49,153 nt of DNA from Alphaproteobacteria bacterium (GTDB lineage Bacteria > Pseudomonadota > Alphaproteobacteria > Puniceispirillales > UBA1172). Location of the stretch: assembly GCA_016778985.1 (NCBI GenBank), contig JADHOM010000015.1, forward strand, positions 1 through 49,153, in the 5' to 3' direction. Position numbers and translations under genes: made by a program. The notes beneath the pieces were generated by a model. The model was not told where the DNA came from. It saw nothing but the letters and a program-made list of their open reading frames with translations, and ran no database searches. Shown here piece after piece: positions 20,729-31,572 of the stretch; position 1 is the first letter of the stretch, and every line of letters starts with the position of its first letter.

Positions 20729-21481
20729 ATGAATAACAGAAATGACATCTCATTTACCGACCCTCTGGTCATGCGCGTGACGCGGCCATCACCTTGTTCG
20801 TATTTGCATGGGCGCGTAGAACAGCGGCTTGCCGCCGATATCACATCCCAACCGAAAAGCCATGATCAGCTGGCGAAAGCTGGATTTAGGCGTGTTGAAA
20901 ACTGGGTTTATCGGCCGATTTGTGCGAATTGTAATGCCTGTAAGCCATTACGCATTCCATCAGGTAACGTCAATCAAGGTCAGCTCCAGATCAGCCAAAG
21001 CCAACGCCGTATCATTAAGAAAAACGCGCATATTTCGCGTGATTTGCTTGATAATTATGGCACTGATGAACATTATGAGCTGTTTCAGACCTATCTGAAT
21101 AGCCGCCATAGTGATGGCCAGATGGCGGACATGGATAAGAGCAGTTATGCGGCAATGATTAATTGCAGCCCCATTGACACGGTACTGATCGAATATAGAG
21201 ATCAAGGGGCGCTTTACAGCGTTATTTTGGTTGATATTCAGGATGATGGGCTATCACTTGTTTATAGTTTCTTTGATCCCAAGAAACAGCATCTATCGCC
21301 GGGAAGTTTCATGATATTGGATTGTGCGGCGGTCGCGCATCACATGGGTTTGCCCTATGTCTATCTAGGCTACTATATCGCCACATCACATAAAATGAAT
21401 TACAAATCCAAGTTTAAGCCAGCCGAGATACTATCAAATGGCCACTGGACTCCGCTTGCTGAGATAAATGAGGATATCTAA
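20729..21481 (+). CDS. bpt: Aspartate/glutamate leucyltransferase (Bpt; arginyl-transferase family)
   Basis: Transfers an amino acid from charged tRNA to the N-terminus of proteins, creating an N-degron for ClpS/ClpAP. The N-terminal ATE domain has PCSYLHGRVEQR and the cysteine cluster RPICANCNACKPLRIP. The C-terminal ATE domain has YSFFDPKKQHLSPGSFMILD and YVYLGYYI. The leucyl (Bpt) rather than arginyl assignment follows the short bacterial form and is probable. I use the ATG at 20729, with GAGG 5 nt upstream, over the GTG at 20723. Confidence 0.9.
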   Translation: MNNRNDISFTDPLVMRVTRPSPCSYLHGRVEQRLAADITSQPKSHDQLAKAGFRRVENWVYRPICANCNACKPLRIPSGNVNQGQLQISQSQRRIIKKNAHISRDLLDNYGTDEHYELFQTYLNSRHSDGQMADMDKSSYAAMINCSPIDTVLIEYRDQGALYSVILVDIQDDGLSLVYSFFDPKKQHLSPGSFMILDCAAVAHHMGLPYVYLGYYIATSHKMNYKSKFKPAEILSNGHWTPLAEINEDI

Positions 21482-21494
21482 CAAAGGCTCTGAT

Positions 21495-23696
21495 TTAAGT
21501 AAATCGTGGCGGTTTTGGGAAGCCAACAGGAACAATTTTACCCGCGCTGGCGCGTTTGCCAAGCCAAGGCGTGATATCTTTCTCTGTTCTTGTCCGGCCA
21601 CCTGATTGCAGCCAGCTCAAGCCGTCCTCAGCATTAAAGCTAGTCGCATCGGCAAGCCACGCATCTTTATAGCGCTGTAAAATCACGCCCCTGCCTTTAG
21701 CCATAACGGGGATATCATCGGCATTAATGATCAGCATTTTTCGGTTACTGCCAACTAGCGCAACACTCTCACCCGCTAAAGGTTTTGCCGCTACCATCCG
21801 CGCCTTATCCATAATCGTCATAACCTGACGGCCTGTTTTCGTCTGGGCAATAAGCTGATCAATCTCAGTAATAAAGCCATGCCCCGAAGACGAAGCCAGC
21901 AATATCTTGCCCGGCTTCACCACCATAATGGAAATGATGGGGGTATCGGCGGCAATGTCTATCATTAACGCCAATGGCTCACCAAAGCCGCGCCCACCGG
22001 GCAGTTTTTCGATAGAGATGGTATAGAAACGGCCATTTTCCAGCCCGATCACCAACCGATCTGTGCTATCAGCGTGCAGATGAAACTTAGCCGCATCACC
22101 TTCTCTAAAGCGAATATCAGCATCAGGCTCAATCCGGCCCTTCATGCTCCTGATCCAGCCATTTTCTGAACAGACAATCGTCACCGCTTCTTTTTCGACA
22201 AGCATGTCAGCAGGATCACTATCCAAAACAGGCTGCGGCTCTATTTGTGTCAGCCGCTGATCGGTTTTTATAAACTGCGCCCGCATCGCCTTAATGCTGG
22301 ACGTAATCACAGCTCTCTGGCGCATCTCATCAGCCATCATAGCGTTGAGGTCTGCGGCTTCAGCATTGAGATCATCACGTTCTTTTCTGAGCTCCATTTC
22401 CTCAAGCCTGCGCAAAGACCGTAGCCGCATATCCAATATCGCATTAGCTTGATTTTCATTAAGCCCGAAGCGTTCCATCAGCCGTGGTCGGGGGTGATCT
22501 TCTTCACGGATAATGGCAATGACTTCATCGAGATTGAGATAGACGACCAGATAACCTTCCAGCACTTCCAGGCGGGCGGTAATCTTGCCCAGTCTATGTG
22601 ATGTGCGCCGCCGTAGCACCACTAACTGATGCTCAATCCATGCCAGCAAGGCATCTTTGATAGACATCACCCCAGGCGTTCCTGTGGCATCCAAGACATT
22701 CAGATTTAGCCCAATCCGATATTCCAGATCAGTCATCCGAAACAGATTTTCCATCAACAGTTTGGGATCAATTCGGCGCGATTTTGGTTCAATAACAAGC
22801 CGAATATCTTCGGCAGATTCGTCCATAATATCGGCAATGAAGGGCAGTTTTTTAGACTGCATCAATTCAGCCATTTTTTCAATCAATCTGGCTTTCTGAA
22901 CCTGATAGGGGATGGCGGTGATGATGATTTTCCAGCCGCCGCCTTTTTCGGTTTCACATTGCCATGCCGCCCGCAACCGAAACGCCCCACGGCCAGTGGC
23001 ATAGGCCTCAGCCAGTTGTTCGTGCGCCTCTATTAACACTCCGCCAGTCGGAAAATCAGGGCCTTTGATAAAGTCCAGCATCTTGGCATGGCTGGCATTA
23101 GGATGCTTGATCAAATGCAGGGCGGCATCAATCAGCTCAATGGCATTATGCGGCGGAATTGACGTTGCCATACCAACAGCAATACCTTGTGCGCCATTGG
23201 CCAAGAGATTAGGGAAAGCCGCTGGCAAGATGACCGGTTCCTCGCCCTCACCATCATAGGTTTGCCGGAAATCCACGGCATCTTCGTCAATGCCGTCGAG
23301 CAAGAGCTGAGCGACTAGCGTCATGCGGGCTTCGGTATAGCGCATCGCCGCCGCGTTATCACCATCGATATTGCCGAAATTGCCTTGCCCATCAACCAGC
23401 GGATAGCGCATAGCAAACTCTTGCGCCAATCTGACCATCGCATCATAAATTGCGGCATCACCATGCGGGTGAAACTTACCCATAACATCACCAACAACCC
23501 GTGCTGATTTTTTGAAGCCCTGCCCCGGATCAAGGCGCAATAGCCGCATCGCATAGAGCAGGCGGCGATGAACAGGTTTCAGACCATCACGAACATCAGG
23601 CAATGAGCGTGAGGTAATTGTTGATAAGGCATAAGCAAGATAGCGCTGGCTTAGCTCCGATGAAAAATCGGTTTTGATCAATTCATTTTCAGCCAT
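21495..23696 (-). CDS. parC: DNA topoisomerase IV subunit A
   Basis: Decatenates daughter chromosomes together with ParE. The winged-helix and active-site region reads [37 protein letters not shown] and MRYTEARMT, the last holding the catalytic tyrosine. The 733-residue length and weak C-terminal beta-propeller without a clear GyrA box favour ParC over GyrA. At the position equal to Ser80 of E. coli ParC the residue is alanine. It converges with bpt and is followed by recO on the same strand, 6 bp apart. Confidence 0.93.
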   Translation of the reverse strand: MAENELIKTDFSSELSQRYLAYALSTITSRSLPDVRDGLKPVHRRLLYAMRLLRLDPGQGFKKSARVVGDVMGKFHPHGDAAIYDAMVRLAQEFAMRYPLVDGQGNFGNIDGDNAAAMRYTEARMTLVAQLLLDGIDEDAVDFRQTYDGEGEEPVILPAAFPNLLANGAQGIAVGMATSIPPHNAIELIDAALHLIKHPNASHAKMLDFIKGPDFPTGGVLIEAHEQLAEAYATGRGAFRLRAAWQCETEKGGGWKIIITAIPYQVQKARLIEKMAELMQSKKLPFIADIMDESAEDIRLVIEPKSRRIDPKLLMENLFRMTDLEYRIGLNLNVLDATGTPGVMSIKDALLAWIEHQLVVLRRRTSHRLGKITARLEVLEGYLVVYLNLDEVIAIIREEDHPRPRLMERFGLNENQANAILDMRLRSLRRLEEMELRKERDDLNAEAADLNAMMADEMRQRAVITSSIKAMRAQFIKTDQRLTQIEPQPVLDSDPADMLVEKEAVTIVCSENGWIRSMKGRIEPDADIRFREGDAAKFHLHADSTDRLVIGLENGRFYTISIEKLPGGRGFGEPLALMIDIAADTPIISIMVVKPGKILLASSSGHGFITEIDQLIAQTKTGRQVMTIMDKARMVAAKPLAGESVALVGSNRKMLIINADDIPVMAKGRGVILQRYKDAWLADATSFNAEDGLSWLQSGGRTRTEKDITPWLGKRASAGKIVPVGFPKPPRFT

Positions 23697-23702
23697 CTTC
23701 GC

Positions 23703-24491
23703 TTATCCTTCCTCATGCGAGGGATGATCATTTGTAATATCAGACGCCATATCTTTGCCAAATTGCAGCATCACCATATTTTGCAATCTCTGTCTTGCCT
23801 CTGCCATAGGTTGATGATGAACCCCGAATATTCGGCGCGCAATAAAATGTCCGGTCATACGAATACCATTGATTACATCTTCTTCAAGTGATTTTGTGTC
23901 GCCCCCCAAAAACCCTGGGAGAATAAGCAAGCGAGGGATATGTTCGCCAGCCGCTTCTGAAGTCACAGCCGCACCGCTCCGTGGGCTGACATAGCGCAAG
24001 CCTTCGGTGACGCCACTAACCGCGCAACGGCTAAGCTCTAGGCCAAAGCCAGCCACCGCTAGCAAGCCAATTTCCCAGCGAATATAAGCCGCCAGCCAAA
24101 GCGGTGTATCGACATCAGATGATAACAGCTCTAGCATCGCCACCGTCGCATCATAGACGGTTTCAACTGGCTCTCTTTCAGCAATCGCGCCTTGCAGCAA
24201 TGCACAGATTGAGGTTAATGCCATCAGCCGCATACGGTCATTCATAATCGTTGCAGCATGCGCATCAGCCAGTTCCATTGTCATGCTGCCGAGATGTTCA
24301 TCCAGCCGCGCCCGCCAGCTCACCGAGACTTGATTTCCGGGCTGCATAATTGGCCGCATATTGCGGGATTGACCCCCGCGCACCAGACCAGCATAGCGCC
24401 CATAATGTCGGGTCAGGATATGCACAATGGCGGCGTGTTCGCCATGCGGTCGGCAATCAATGATGATAGCGGTATCCGTCCATTCAGGCAT
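23703..24491 (-). CDS. recO: DNA repair protein RecO
   Basis: Recombination mediator that loads RecA with RecR and RecF. The N-terminal OB-fold begins MPEWTDTAIIID.RPHGEHAAIVHILT and contains YAGLVRGGQS; the helical C-terminal domain has ARRIFG near the end. The ATG at 24491 lies 2 bp after the era stop and gives the usual N-terminus, so the upstream in-frame codon at 24518, inside era, is rejected. The four zinc-binding cysteines of some RecO proteins are not evident; only a few scattered cysteines occur. Confidence 0.93.
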   Translation of the reverse strand: MPEWTDTAIIIDCRPHGEHAAIVHILTRHYGRYAGLVRGGQSRNMRPIMQPGNQVSVSWRARLDEHLGSMTMELADAHAATIMNDRMRLMALTSICALLQGAIAEREPVETVYDATVAMLELLSSDVDTPLWLAAYIRWEIGLLAVAGFGLELSRCAVSGVTEGLRYVSPRSGAAVTSEAAGEHIPRLLILPGFLGGDTKSLEEDVINGIRMTGHFIARRIFGVHHQPMAEARQRLQNMVMLQFGKDMASDITNDHPSHEEG

Positions 24492-24493
24492 GA

Positions 24494-25387
24494 TCAGGCA
24501 TTGAAGTCTAAACCCCAATCCCTGTATCGAGCAGGATCATCTAGCCAGTTTTTACGAAATTTGACATGGGTGAATAAATGCACCCGACGATCCAGCATGG
24601 TTTCTAATTCTTGTCTTGCCGCTTTACCAATTCGGCCAATGGTTTTGCCGCCCTTCCCCAGAATAATGCCGCGATGGCCTTCTCTTGCCACGTAAATGGA
24701 GCACCGAACTTCAGCGCTACCATCATCACGTTCGACCCATTCCTCGGTTTCTACGGTGAGCTGATAAGGCAGTTCTTCATGCAGATTAAGAAACAGTTTT
24801 TCACGCAAGATTTCCGCCGCCAGCAAGCGTTGAGGCAGATCAGATAGATCATCCGGATCATATAAATAAGGGCTATCCGGCATTTGCTCCGCGAGCCATG
24901 CTAGAATATCATCCGTGCCTTTGGCTTTTTCCGCCGATACCATAAAGATTTTGGTAAAATCATAAAGCTCTGACAGCGCACTTGTTCGCTTGATCACATG
25001 TTCAGGTGTTGTCAGATCAATTTTGTTAAGAATAAGCGCGGCTTTCACTTGCTTTTCTTTGATACTATCGAGAATCCGCAACGTATCAGCATCAATCTGG
25101 GCGCGCGCCACATCATGCACCAGCATAATCACATCACTATCACCGGCGCCTTGCCATGCGGCACTTACCATTGCCCGATCAAGGCGGCGCTTGGGTTGAA
25201 AAATACCCGGCGTGTCTACAAAAATCACTTGGCTTTCATTTTCCATAGCAATGCCGCGAATACAACTCCGCGTGGTTTGCACCTTTGGTGTAACGATAGA
25301 TACTTTTTGTCCAATCATGGTATTCATCAAGGTTGATTTGCCAGCATTGGGCGCCCCGATCAGTGATACAAATCCTGCTTTGGTCAT
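24494..25387 (-). CDS. era: GTPase Era
   Basis: Ribosome-assembly GTPase that binds the 3' end of 16S rRNA. G1 is GAPNAGKST, G3 is DTPGIF and G4 is NKID, and a C-terminal KH domain contains GIILGKGGKTIGRIG. At 297 residues it is standard. Its ATG overlaps the rnc stop codon as ATGA, so the two genes are probably translationally coupled. Confidence 0.97.
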   Translation of the reverse strand: MTKAGFVSLIGAPNAGKSTLMNTMIGQKVSIVTPKVQTTRSCIRGIAMENESQVIFVDTPGIFQPKRRLDRAMVSAAWQGAGDSDVIMLVHDVARAQIDADTLRILDSIKEKQVKAALILNKIDLTTPEHVIKRTSALSELYDFTKIFMVSAEKAKGTDDILAWLAEQMPDSPYLYDPDDLSDLPQRLLAAEILREKLFLNLHEELPYQLTVETEEWVERDDGSAEVRCSIYVAREGHRGIILGKGGKTIGRIGKAARQELETMLDRRVHLFTHVKFRKNWLDDPARYRDWGLDFNA

Positions 25388-26148
25388 TGTCTTTTGCCCC
25401 CCGATGATGATGATGTTGCTGATGATGGTTTTGCTGATAGCTTAAGTGAATGGCTGAATTCATCTAACCAAGCCGCCGCCGCATGCTGTTCAGCCAGCCG
25501 ACGTGAGCTGCCCTTTGCCTCAATGGATTGATCATTTAGCGTTATGGCAACGGTGAATTGCGGCGCATGATCAGGCCCTGTGCGATCAACAATGCTGTAT
25601 TCGGGCAAGACTGAAAAATGTTTAAGCGCATATTCTTGCAAACGTGACTTCGCATCTTTTTCGAGCTGTGGGCGTGTTGCTAGTTTGTCTTTCCAGAGAG
25701 ACAGCACAACTCGCTTTGCCGCATCATAGCCAGCATCACGCCAGATCGCGCCAATTAAGGCTTCTAACGCATCGGCAAGCACTTTATCGGTATTAGCAAG
25801 ATCGGTGTTTGGCTGAACCCATAGGGCCTGCCCCAGCGATAACTGACGCGCCAATTCCGTCATTGTGATATTATCAATACAATCATGATAAAACCGCGTT
25901 AAAACGCCCTCACGCTCATCAGCAACTTGGCTGAATATGGCATCGGCAATGATCAAATTAATCACCCTGTCCCCCAAAAACTCAAGCCGCTGATTATTAA
26001 TATCAGAATGTATACTGTTATTAATGCTGGGATGGGTCATCGCCTCAATCAGCAATTTTTGGTCAACAAAATGGTAGCTAATCTTATCTTCCAGAGATTT
26101 TTGCGCGTTAATGATATGGTCTGGTAATTCTGGCTTAGTTTTGCCCAT
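25384..26148 (-). CDS. rnc: Ribonuclease III
   Basis: Double-stranded-RNA endonuclease for rRNA processing. The signature is present as QRLEFLGDRVINLIIAD (the family more often has NERLEFLGD), and the second acidic cluster is ADALEALIGAIWRDAGYDAA. The C-terminal dsRNA-binding domain runs from KSRLQEYALKHF through GSSRRLAEQHAAAAWL, and a Ser-rich tail follows. The ATG comes directly after the lepB stop codon without spacing. Confidence 0.96.
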   Translation of the reverse strand: MGKTKPELPDHIINAQKSLEDKISYHFVDQKLLIEAMTHPSINNSIHSDINNQRLEFLGDRVINLIIADAIFSQVADEREGVLTRFYHDCIDNITMTELARQLSLGQALWVQPNTDLANTDKVLADALEALIGAIWRDAGYDAAKRVVLSLWKDKLATRPQLEKDAKSRLQEYALKHFSVLPEYSIVDRTGPDHAPQFTVAITLNDQSIEAKGSSRRLAEQHAAAAWLDEFSHSLKLSAKPSSATSSSSGGKRQ

Positions 26149-26883
26149 TTAGTCTATACCCATCCCAATACGGCTAAAGCGAATAGCAAATGGCCATTTC
26201 CAAATCTCCCAGATATGGGCAGACCCATTATGTGAGAAGAACAAAAACTCCGCCCGACCAATAAGGTTCTTTTCTGGCACATTGCCAACCGACATCCGGC
26301 TGTCATTTGATCTGTCCCGATTATCGCCCATAAAGAAGTAATGCCCATCATCGACCAAAAACTCTCTGGTATTATTAGATAGCGGATAGGATTTATCCAG
26401 ACGTTCCAAAATCATATATTCGCGTCCATTCGGCAGGGTTTCCATATAGGCCTGAACGGCGGGGTCAGCGGCCGCTGGGTCTGATGGATCAAGATCATGT
26501 TCAACGCGCGGCATCGCCTGACCATTGATGTAAAGCACGCTATCAATGACTTGAATACGGTCACCAGGTTTGCCAACCAACCGCTTGATATAATCAACAC
26601 CCTCATTGCCCGGACGCCTGAATACCACGACATCACCATATTCAGGCTCACCCCGCCATACTCTATCTTTGATCGGAATAACCCCGAACGGAAAAGAATA
26701 CCTTGAATAGCCATACGAGTATTTTGATACAAAGAGATAATCACCAACACGCAATGTCGGTATCATTGACCCTGATGGAATACTGAACGGTTCAAACAGA
26801 AATGACCGAAAAATAACAGCGATAACAATCGCCCAGAATATGGTCTTGGCAAAATCAAACCATGATGACGATTTCTTTTCCAT
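26149..26883 (-). CDS. lepB: Signal peptidase I
   Basis: Removes signal peptides from exported proteins. One N-terminal membrane helix (residues ~14-30) precedes the catalytic serine S39 in IPSGSMIPTLRVGDYL; the general-base lysine is in DYIKRLVGKPGD, and the conserved FMGDNRDRSNDSR block is present. I chose the ATG at 26883 because GAGG lies 5 nt upstream; the in-frame codon at 26907 would add 8 residues. Position ahead of rnc-era is the common bacterial arrangement. Confidence 0.96.
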   Translation of the reverse strand: MEKKSSSWFDFAKTIFWAIVIAVIFRSFLFEPFSIPSGSMIPTLRVGDYLFVSKYSYGYSRYSFPFGVIPIKDRVWRGEPEYGDVVVFRRPGNEGVDYIKRLVGKPGDRIQVIDSVLYINGQAMPRVEHDLDPSDPAAADPAVQAYMETLPNGREYMILERLDKSYPLSNNTREFLVDDGHYFFMGDNRDRSNDSRMSVGNVPEKNLIGRAEFLFFSHNGSAHIWEIWKWPFAIRFSRIGMGID

Positions 26884-26932
26884 CACTGCCTCTTTCTTTA
26901 TGATCACAATACATCGAAATATTCAAATGGTG

Positions 26933-27322
26933 TTATGGCGCAGAAAATACCACAAAAGCAAGTGCCATGCCTGATTCATCTGACAATGAGATATCAATTT
27001 GCCAATTTTTAAGGGCTTTTGCATTGGCAGCATTCAAAGCAGACCCATAAAGCGTGACTTTCGGTGCCCCTGATGGATCGGGCAGAATTTCAATCTCATT
27101 AAGCGCAATAACCGCCTGACGATCAGCATTTATGGCTTTCCAGACAGCTTCTTTAGCCGCAAAGCGACTCGCCAGAAAGTCTATGCGGCGGCGGCCGCGG
27201 CTTATAGCTTCGTTTTGTTCTGCTGGTGTGTATATACGGTCAAGGAACCGATTGCCAAGCCGCTGGCAAGATGCCTCAATGCGAGCGGTGACTGTCATAT
27301 CTGTCCCAATACCAATAATCAT
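26933..27322 (-). CDS. acpS: Holo-[acyl-carrier-protein] synthase
   Basis: Attaches phosphopantetheine from CoA to acyl carrier protein. The metal-binding aspartate is D8 in IGIGTDMTV and the second motif is SRFAAKEAVWKA. Length (129) fits the family. The region after GTD is somewhat divergent (MTVTARIE rather than the usual DI..RIE). The start overlaps the pdxJ stop by 1 bp (TGATG). Confidence 0.95.
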   Translation of the reverse strand: MIIGIGTDMTVTARIEASCQRLGNRFLDRIYTPAEQNEAISRGRRRIDFLASRFAAKEAVWKAINADRQAVIALNEIEILPDPSGAPKVTLYGSALNAANAKALKNWQIDISLSDESGMALAFVVFSAP

Positions 27323-28113
27323 CAGGCTCGCGCTTCGTCCATATGTCGGCGCATTTCTATAATCGCTGGTTGCAGACCCATCATGACGCTCTCACCGATT
27401 AAGAAATGCCCAATATTAAGCTCGACAACTTCGGGGAGCGCGGCAATCGGGGCAACATTATCAACCCGCAAGCCATGACCGGCATGACATTCCAAGCCTA
27501 ATGACTGGGTTAGTTTTGCCGCCGCGACAATGCGCGCATATTCGGCGTCCCTTTCGGCACCGGCGGGCAAATCACAATAACGCCCGGTATGTAATTCAAC
27601 GATATCTGCGCCTAAATCAGCCGCCGCATTAAGCTGATCTGGGTTAGCCTCAATAAAGAGCGATAGCCTGATACCAGCGTCTTTCAGCGTTGCCAGAATA
27701 GGCGCTAGCCGCACCCGCATTCCAACCACATCAAGACCGCCTTCGGTTGTGACTTCTTCACGTTTTTCAGGCACGAAACAGGCCGCATTCGGCATCGTTG
27801 CAAGCGCAATATTAACCATCTCATCAGTTGCTGCCATTTCTAAATTAAGTGGCACAGATATCTCAGCCTTCAGCGCCTTTAAATCAGCCTCACGGATATG
27901 CCGGCGATCTTCGCGCAGATGTGCGGTAATGCCATCAGCACCTGCCTGCTCTGCCAACAGCGCCGCCTTAACAGGCTCCGGATGGTTACCGCCACGGGCA
28001 TTACGGATTGTCGCCACATGATCAATATTGACCCCTAACCGCAAATATGACTTTTGAGAGTATGGTTCTTGAGACATTGCCTTTGGCTCTGATGAAATTG
28101 GCTGGATTGTCAT
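27322..28113 (-). CDS. pdxJ: Pyridoxine 5'-phosphate synthase
   Basis: Final ring-closing step of the DXP-dependent vitamin B6 pathway; the substrate DXP is also consumed by Dxr in this window. TIM-barrel protein with [16 protein letters not shown] at the N-terminus, then [28 protein letters not shown] and [11 protein letters not shown]. The ATG at 28113 overlaps the rsh stop by 4 bp, which supports this start although an internal ATG (MSQEP) gives a more typical N-terminus. Confidence 0.96.
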   Translation of the reverse strand: MTIQPISSEPKAMSQEPYSQKSYLRLGVNIDHVATIRNARGGNHPEPVKAALLAEQAGADGITAHLREDRRHIREADLKALKAEISVPLNLEMAATDEMVNIALATMPNAACFVPEKREEVTTEGGLDVVGMRVRLAPILATLKDAGIRLSLFIEANPDQLNAAADLGADIVELHTGRYCDLPAGAERDAEYARIVAAAKLTQSLGLECHAGHGLRVDNVAPIAALPEVVELNIGHFLIGESVMMGLQPAIIEMRRHMDEARA

Positions 28114-30239
28114 ATCTTTTCTCGCTCAACACTTTCAACAAACTTACTCGACCGCATAGCCGCTAAAATGGCATTCAGATGTTTGATATGGGTCACCTCA
28201 ACATCTAGCTGAAAGCGGAAAAAATCAGATGACCGTTCGAGCAAGTGAATATTGCTAATATTGCCATCATATTGGCTGATCAGCATGGTGATTGAGGCAA
28301 GGCTACCCGGCTCATTCAGCAAGACAACGATCAAGCGTCCAGAAACATGCGCTGAGCCTTCTTTATCCCATTCAATATCAAGCCATAATTCGGGCATGTT
28401 ATTAAACTTCTCAAGGACGGAACAATCGACCCGATGCACTGTTATGCCTTTCCCCGTTGTGATAATGCCAACAATACGCTCACCCGGCAAAGGGTAGCAG
28501 CAATTGCCGTTATGTACGGCCATCCCCGGCACCAATCCCTTAATCTCTAGGGCAACGTTTTTTTGTTTAGCTGTGCTTTTACTTGGCTTTGAGATTGGCC
28601 GTAATTCAGGATCAAGTTTTTGCAAGATACTCATGGTATTAACCGTCCCCTCACCGACCAGCGCATAGAGATGCTGAACGGTTTCAGCCTCAAAACTGAT
28701 TAAACAAGGCTCCAGCATATCATCTGATAAATTGAGATTATGCTTACGGCTGTCTTTTTCAAGCAGAGCCCGGCCAAGGCGCGAAAACTCAACTTCTTTT
28801 TTAATTCTGATAAACCGCCGCAAGGCTGAGCGGGCGCGCCCTGTCGCCATAAAATCTTCCCACTCAGCGTTAGGAATGGCATCAGGGCTGGTAATAATTT
28901 CAACCTGATCACCATTTGATAAAACGGTGGCTAATTGCCGATGCTTGCCATTGATCCGAACACCAACACAAGTATTGCCAATATCCGAATGCACAGCATA
29001 GGCAAAATCGATCGCCGTAGCATTTCGCGGCAAGGCAATCAGGCGGCCTTTAGGGGTGAAGCAGAACACCTGATCCCGATACATCTCAAGTTGCGTGTTT
29101 TCCAAAAACTCCTCTGGGGTGTCTGCCCGATTAAGAATATCTCGCAAATCATTGAGCCAGTTAAAGCCTTTGATATCACTTGGGTTAATCTGGGTTTTGC
29201 CGGTTTTATATCGCCAATGGGCGGCGACGCCATCCTCGGCGAAACGATGCATGGCTTCGGTCCGAATCTGTATCTCAATCTTTTTCTTATATGGGCCAAT
29301 AATAGTCGTATGTAACGACTGGTACTGATTGGTTTTTGGCGTTGAAATATAATCTTTGAAGCGTCCCATGACGGTCTGATAATGCGTGTGCAATAGCCCA
29401 AGCGCCTGATAGCAAGTCGGGATATCATCCACAATAATCCGAAATGCCATGACATCTGATAACTCTTCCATATCAACTTTTTTGCTCTGGGTTTTGCGCC
29501 AGATGGAATACAGTGTTTTGGTTCGCCCCGTGACCTGACAATTAACCCCACAGCGCGTCAGATGCTCCTGCAATTCACTTTTAATTTGTTCGATCATATC
29601 CTTGGCACTAGCCGTCAGATATTCTAACCTTGATTGTATCGACTCACGCGGTTTTTCATGAAGCACCTGAAATGAAATATCCTCCAGCTCATTCTGCAGG
29701 CTGGATAGTCCAATACGTTCGGCTAAAGGCGCAAAAATACTCAAGGTTTCATGGGCAATACGCTCGCGTTTTTCGGCTTTCGTAATGGCAAAAATCGTTC
29801 GCATATTATGCGTCCGATCCGCCAGTTTCACCAATAAAACACGGATATCATTACTCATCGCCATAACGAGCTTGCGAAAGTTTTCGGCTTGCTTGTTATC
29901 GCTCTGCATTTCCATCTGGGTCAGCTTGGTAACGCCATCGACAAGATTAGCAATTTCTTGGGAAAATTGAGCTTTGATTTGCTCAAGGGTAACGCCGGTA
30001 TCTTCAACAACATCATGTAATAACGCGGTGACAATCGTCGATGGATCAAGATGCATATCAGCAAGGATAGACGCGACCTCAACCGGATGCGTGTAATAGG
30101 GCTCACCCGAAGAACGGGTTTGCCCCTCATGCGAGGTTTTACAAAACTCATAAGCGCGTGCAATCATATCCGCATCAAGTTGCGGATAATATGGCTTAAT
30201 TCGACGACAAAGGTCTTTAGCCGTTATGACAGATATCAT
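28110..30239 (-). CDS. Bifunctional (p)ppGpp synthetase/hydrolase, Rel/SpoT family
   Basis: Makes and degrades the stringent-response alarmone. The HD hydrolase domain is intact ([15 protein letters not shown], then [12 protein letters not shown]). It is followed by the synthetase domain ([22 protein letters not shown]), a TGS domain ([20 protein letters not shown]) and a C-terminal ACT domain ([19 protein letters not shown]). One long Rsh protein of this kind is usual in alphaproteobacteria. Starts at 30275, 30248 and 30239 are in frame; 30239 has GGAAG 4-5 nt upstream. Confidence 0.95.
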   Translation of the reverse strand: MISVITAKDLCRRIKPYYPQLDADMIARAYEFCKTSHEGQTRSSGEPYYTHPVEVASILADMHLDPSTIVTALLHDVVEDTGVTLEQIKAQFSQEIANLVDGVTKLTQMEMQSDNKQAENFRKLVMAMSNDIRVLLVKLADRTHNMRTIFAITKAEKRERIAHETLSIFAPLAERIGLSSLQNELEDISFQVLHEKPRESIQSRLEYLTASAKDMIEQIKSELQEHLTRCGVNCQVTGRTKTLYSIWRKTQSKKVDMEELSDVMAFRIIVDDIPTCYQALGLLHTHYQTVMGRFKDYISTPKTNQYQSLHTTIIGPYKKKIEIQIRTEAMHRFAEDGVAAHWRYKTGKTQINPSDIKGFNWLNDLRDILNRADTPEEFLENTQLEMYRDQVFCFTPKGRLIALPRNATAIDFAYAVHSDIGNTCVGVRINGKHRQLATVLSNGDQVEIITSPDAIPNAEWEDFMATGRARSALRRFIRIKKEVEFSRLGRALLEKDSRKHNLNLSDDMLEPCLISFEAETVQHLYALVGEGTVNTMSILQKLDPELRPISKPSKSTAKQKNVALEIKGLVPGMAVHNGNCCYPLPGERIVGIITTGKGITVHRVDCSVLEKFNNMPELWLDIEWDKEGSAHVSGRLIVVLLNEPGSLASITMLISQYDGNISNIHLLERSSDFFRFQLDVEVTHIKHLNAILAAMRSSKFVESVEREKI

Positions 30240-30318
30240 AGCTTCCATGAAAATAGAATCGCATGCCACCGGCAATTATGCCAAGCAAAAAGCGCAATAA
30301 GACAGAATTATATTGTTA

Positions 30319-30343
30319 AAATCGGTTTATATTGAACCCGATT
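30319..30343 (-). terminator. Weak hairpin between rpoZ and rsh
   Basis: On the minus strand AATCGG(G)TT pairs with AACCGATT around a 7-nt loop, with one bulged G, and is followed by TTTTAAC. It lies just after the rpoZ stop and could be a weak terminator or attenuator before rsh. The T-run is short, so this is uncertain. Confidence 0.3.
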
Positions 30344-30351
30344 AAGCCAAA

Positions 30352-30831
30352 TTAAATCTCATCTGTTTCGGCGCCAAGATCATTATCGCCAAATCCACCT
30401 TCATCAGCAAAGCTGCCTTCGTCTGCGGTGAAAATGTTTGCTGTATCAATGGCGGCTTGTGCTGGTGCTTCTTCTGTGCCTGCCGACTCAACTTGCATTC
30501 CACTTTCATCGGCAATCTGATCAACGCTGTCATTAGTATAGGCTGAAATATCATCTTTGGCGATGCTAGCCGCCTCATCATTGCTGGTCTGCTCTTCTTC
30601 ACGGCGACTAATTTGCTGAAGGCTTTTGATCAGTTCTTCTTGTATCTCTTCGGTGGAGATGGTTTCAGCCGCAATTTCACGCAACGCAACGACGGGATTT
30701 TTGTCATTATCACGATCAACCGTAAGCGGATCACCTGAGGCTATGCCGCGCGCACGCTGGGCGGCAGTCAAGACAAGATCAAAACGGTTGCTGATTTTTT
30801 CAATGCAATCTTCGACGGTGACGCGAGCCAT
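30352..30831 (-). CDS. rpoZ: RNA polymerase omega subunit with long acidic C-terminal extension
   Basis: Smallest RNA polymerase subunit, helping beta' assemble. The N-terminal ~70 residues match omega: [31 protein letters not shown], then [14 protein letters not shown]. The remaining ~85 residues are rich in Glu, Asp, Ala and Ser and end ETDEI, so the protein is 159 residues against about 90 in E. coli. Placement next to rsh is the common arrangement; omega also takes part in ppGpp binding in E. coli. The role of the acidic tail is unknown. Confidence 0.93.
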   Translation of the reverse strand: MARVTVEDCIEKISNRFDLVLTAAQRARGIASGDPLTVDRDNDKNPVVALREIAAETISTEEIQEELIKSLQQISRREEEQTSNDEAASIAKDDISAYTNDSVDQIADESGMQVESAGTEEAPAQAAIDTANIFTADEGSFADEGGFGDNDLGAETDEI

Positions 30832-30933
30832 TTTTTCAACTCCATATAAAGGGATGACGCTTTATAATCAATTTATGAAAAAAAGACAACACCTGACATG
30901 ATTTGGATCGCCCAATTAAAAATGGCATGATGA

Positions 30934-31434
30934 TTACTCAGGTTTAATATTCTGCTCAGGGAGCTGCGAGATTAGCGCATCTATGGATTGCCCTGTCACT
31001 GGGTGCACCCAGTGCGGCGCCAGATCACGCAATGGATAGAGAACAAAGGCGCGCTGATGCATTCGCGGATGCGGTAATATTGGATTTTCTGACTGTACCT
31101 GACCGGCAAAATCAACAATATCCATGTCTATGATGCGGGCTTCGTTACGGGTGATGCGAATACGCCCCATATCCATCTCAACAATATGAATAGCAGCAAT
31201 CAGCTGATCTGCTGTCAGTTCTGTTTCAACCGCAACAACGGCATTATAAAACCATGGCTGATCGGATACTGGAACAGGTTCGGTGCGATACCATGGCGAT
31301 ATATCCAAGACAGTTAATTCTGTATCTGCGATGAGACGATCAAGGGCGGCAAGACAGCCTGATTTAGGATTATCATAACCAGATATTGATAAATTCGCAC
31401 CGATTCCAATATAAGATTTATAGTTTGTTTTCAT
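30934..31434 (-). CDS. folK: 2-amino-4-hydroxy-6-hydroxymethyldihydropteridine pyrophosphokinase
   Basis: Folate-pathway enzyme transferring pyrophosphate from ATP to the pterin. Motifs are IGIGANLSI at the N-terminus, WYRTEPVPVSDQPWFYNAV, and RIIDMDIVDF with LPHPRMHQRAFVLYPL, which hold the magnesium-binding aspartates and pterin-binding residues. Length 166 is normal. Other folate genes are not in the window, so it stands alone here, divergent from the NYN gene. Confidence 0.95.
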   Translation of the reverse strand: MKTNYKSYIGIGANLSISGYDNPKSGCLAALDRLIADTELTVLDISPWYRTEPVPVSDQPWFYNAVVAVETELTADQLIAAIHIVEMDMGRIRITRNEARIIDMDIVDFAGQVQSENPILPHPRMHQRAFVLYPLRDLAPHWVHPVTGQSIDALISQLPEQNIKPE

Positions 31435-31572
31435 GATATTTATGCTAATTTAGAAGAAGGTTCGATGATTGCCTCATTTATATTTATGTTGCAACGCTAT
31501 TATATCAATCATCACATTTATTTTTCCTTATAGTTCAAACTGTCATAATTTTAACGTATAGAAAGAATAACA

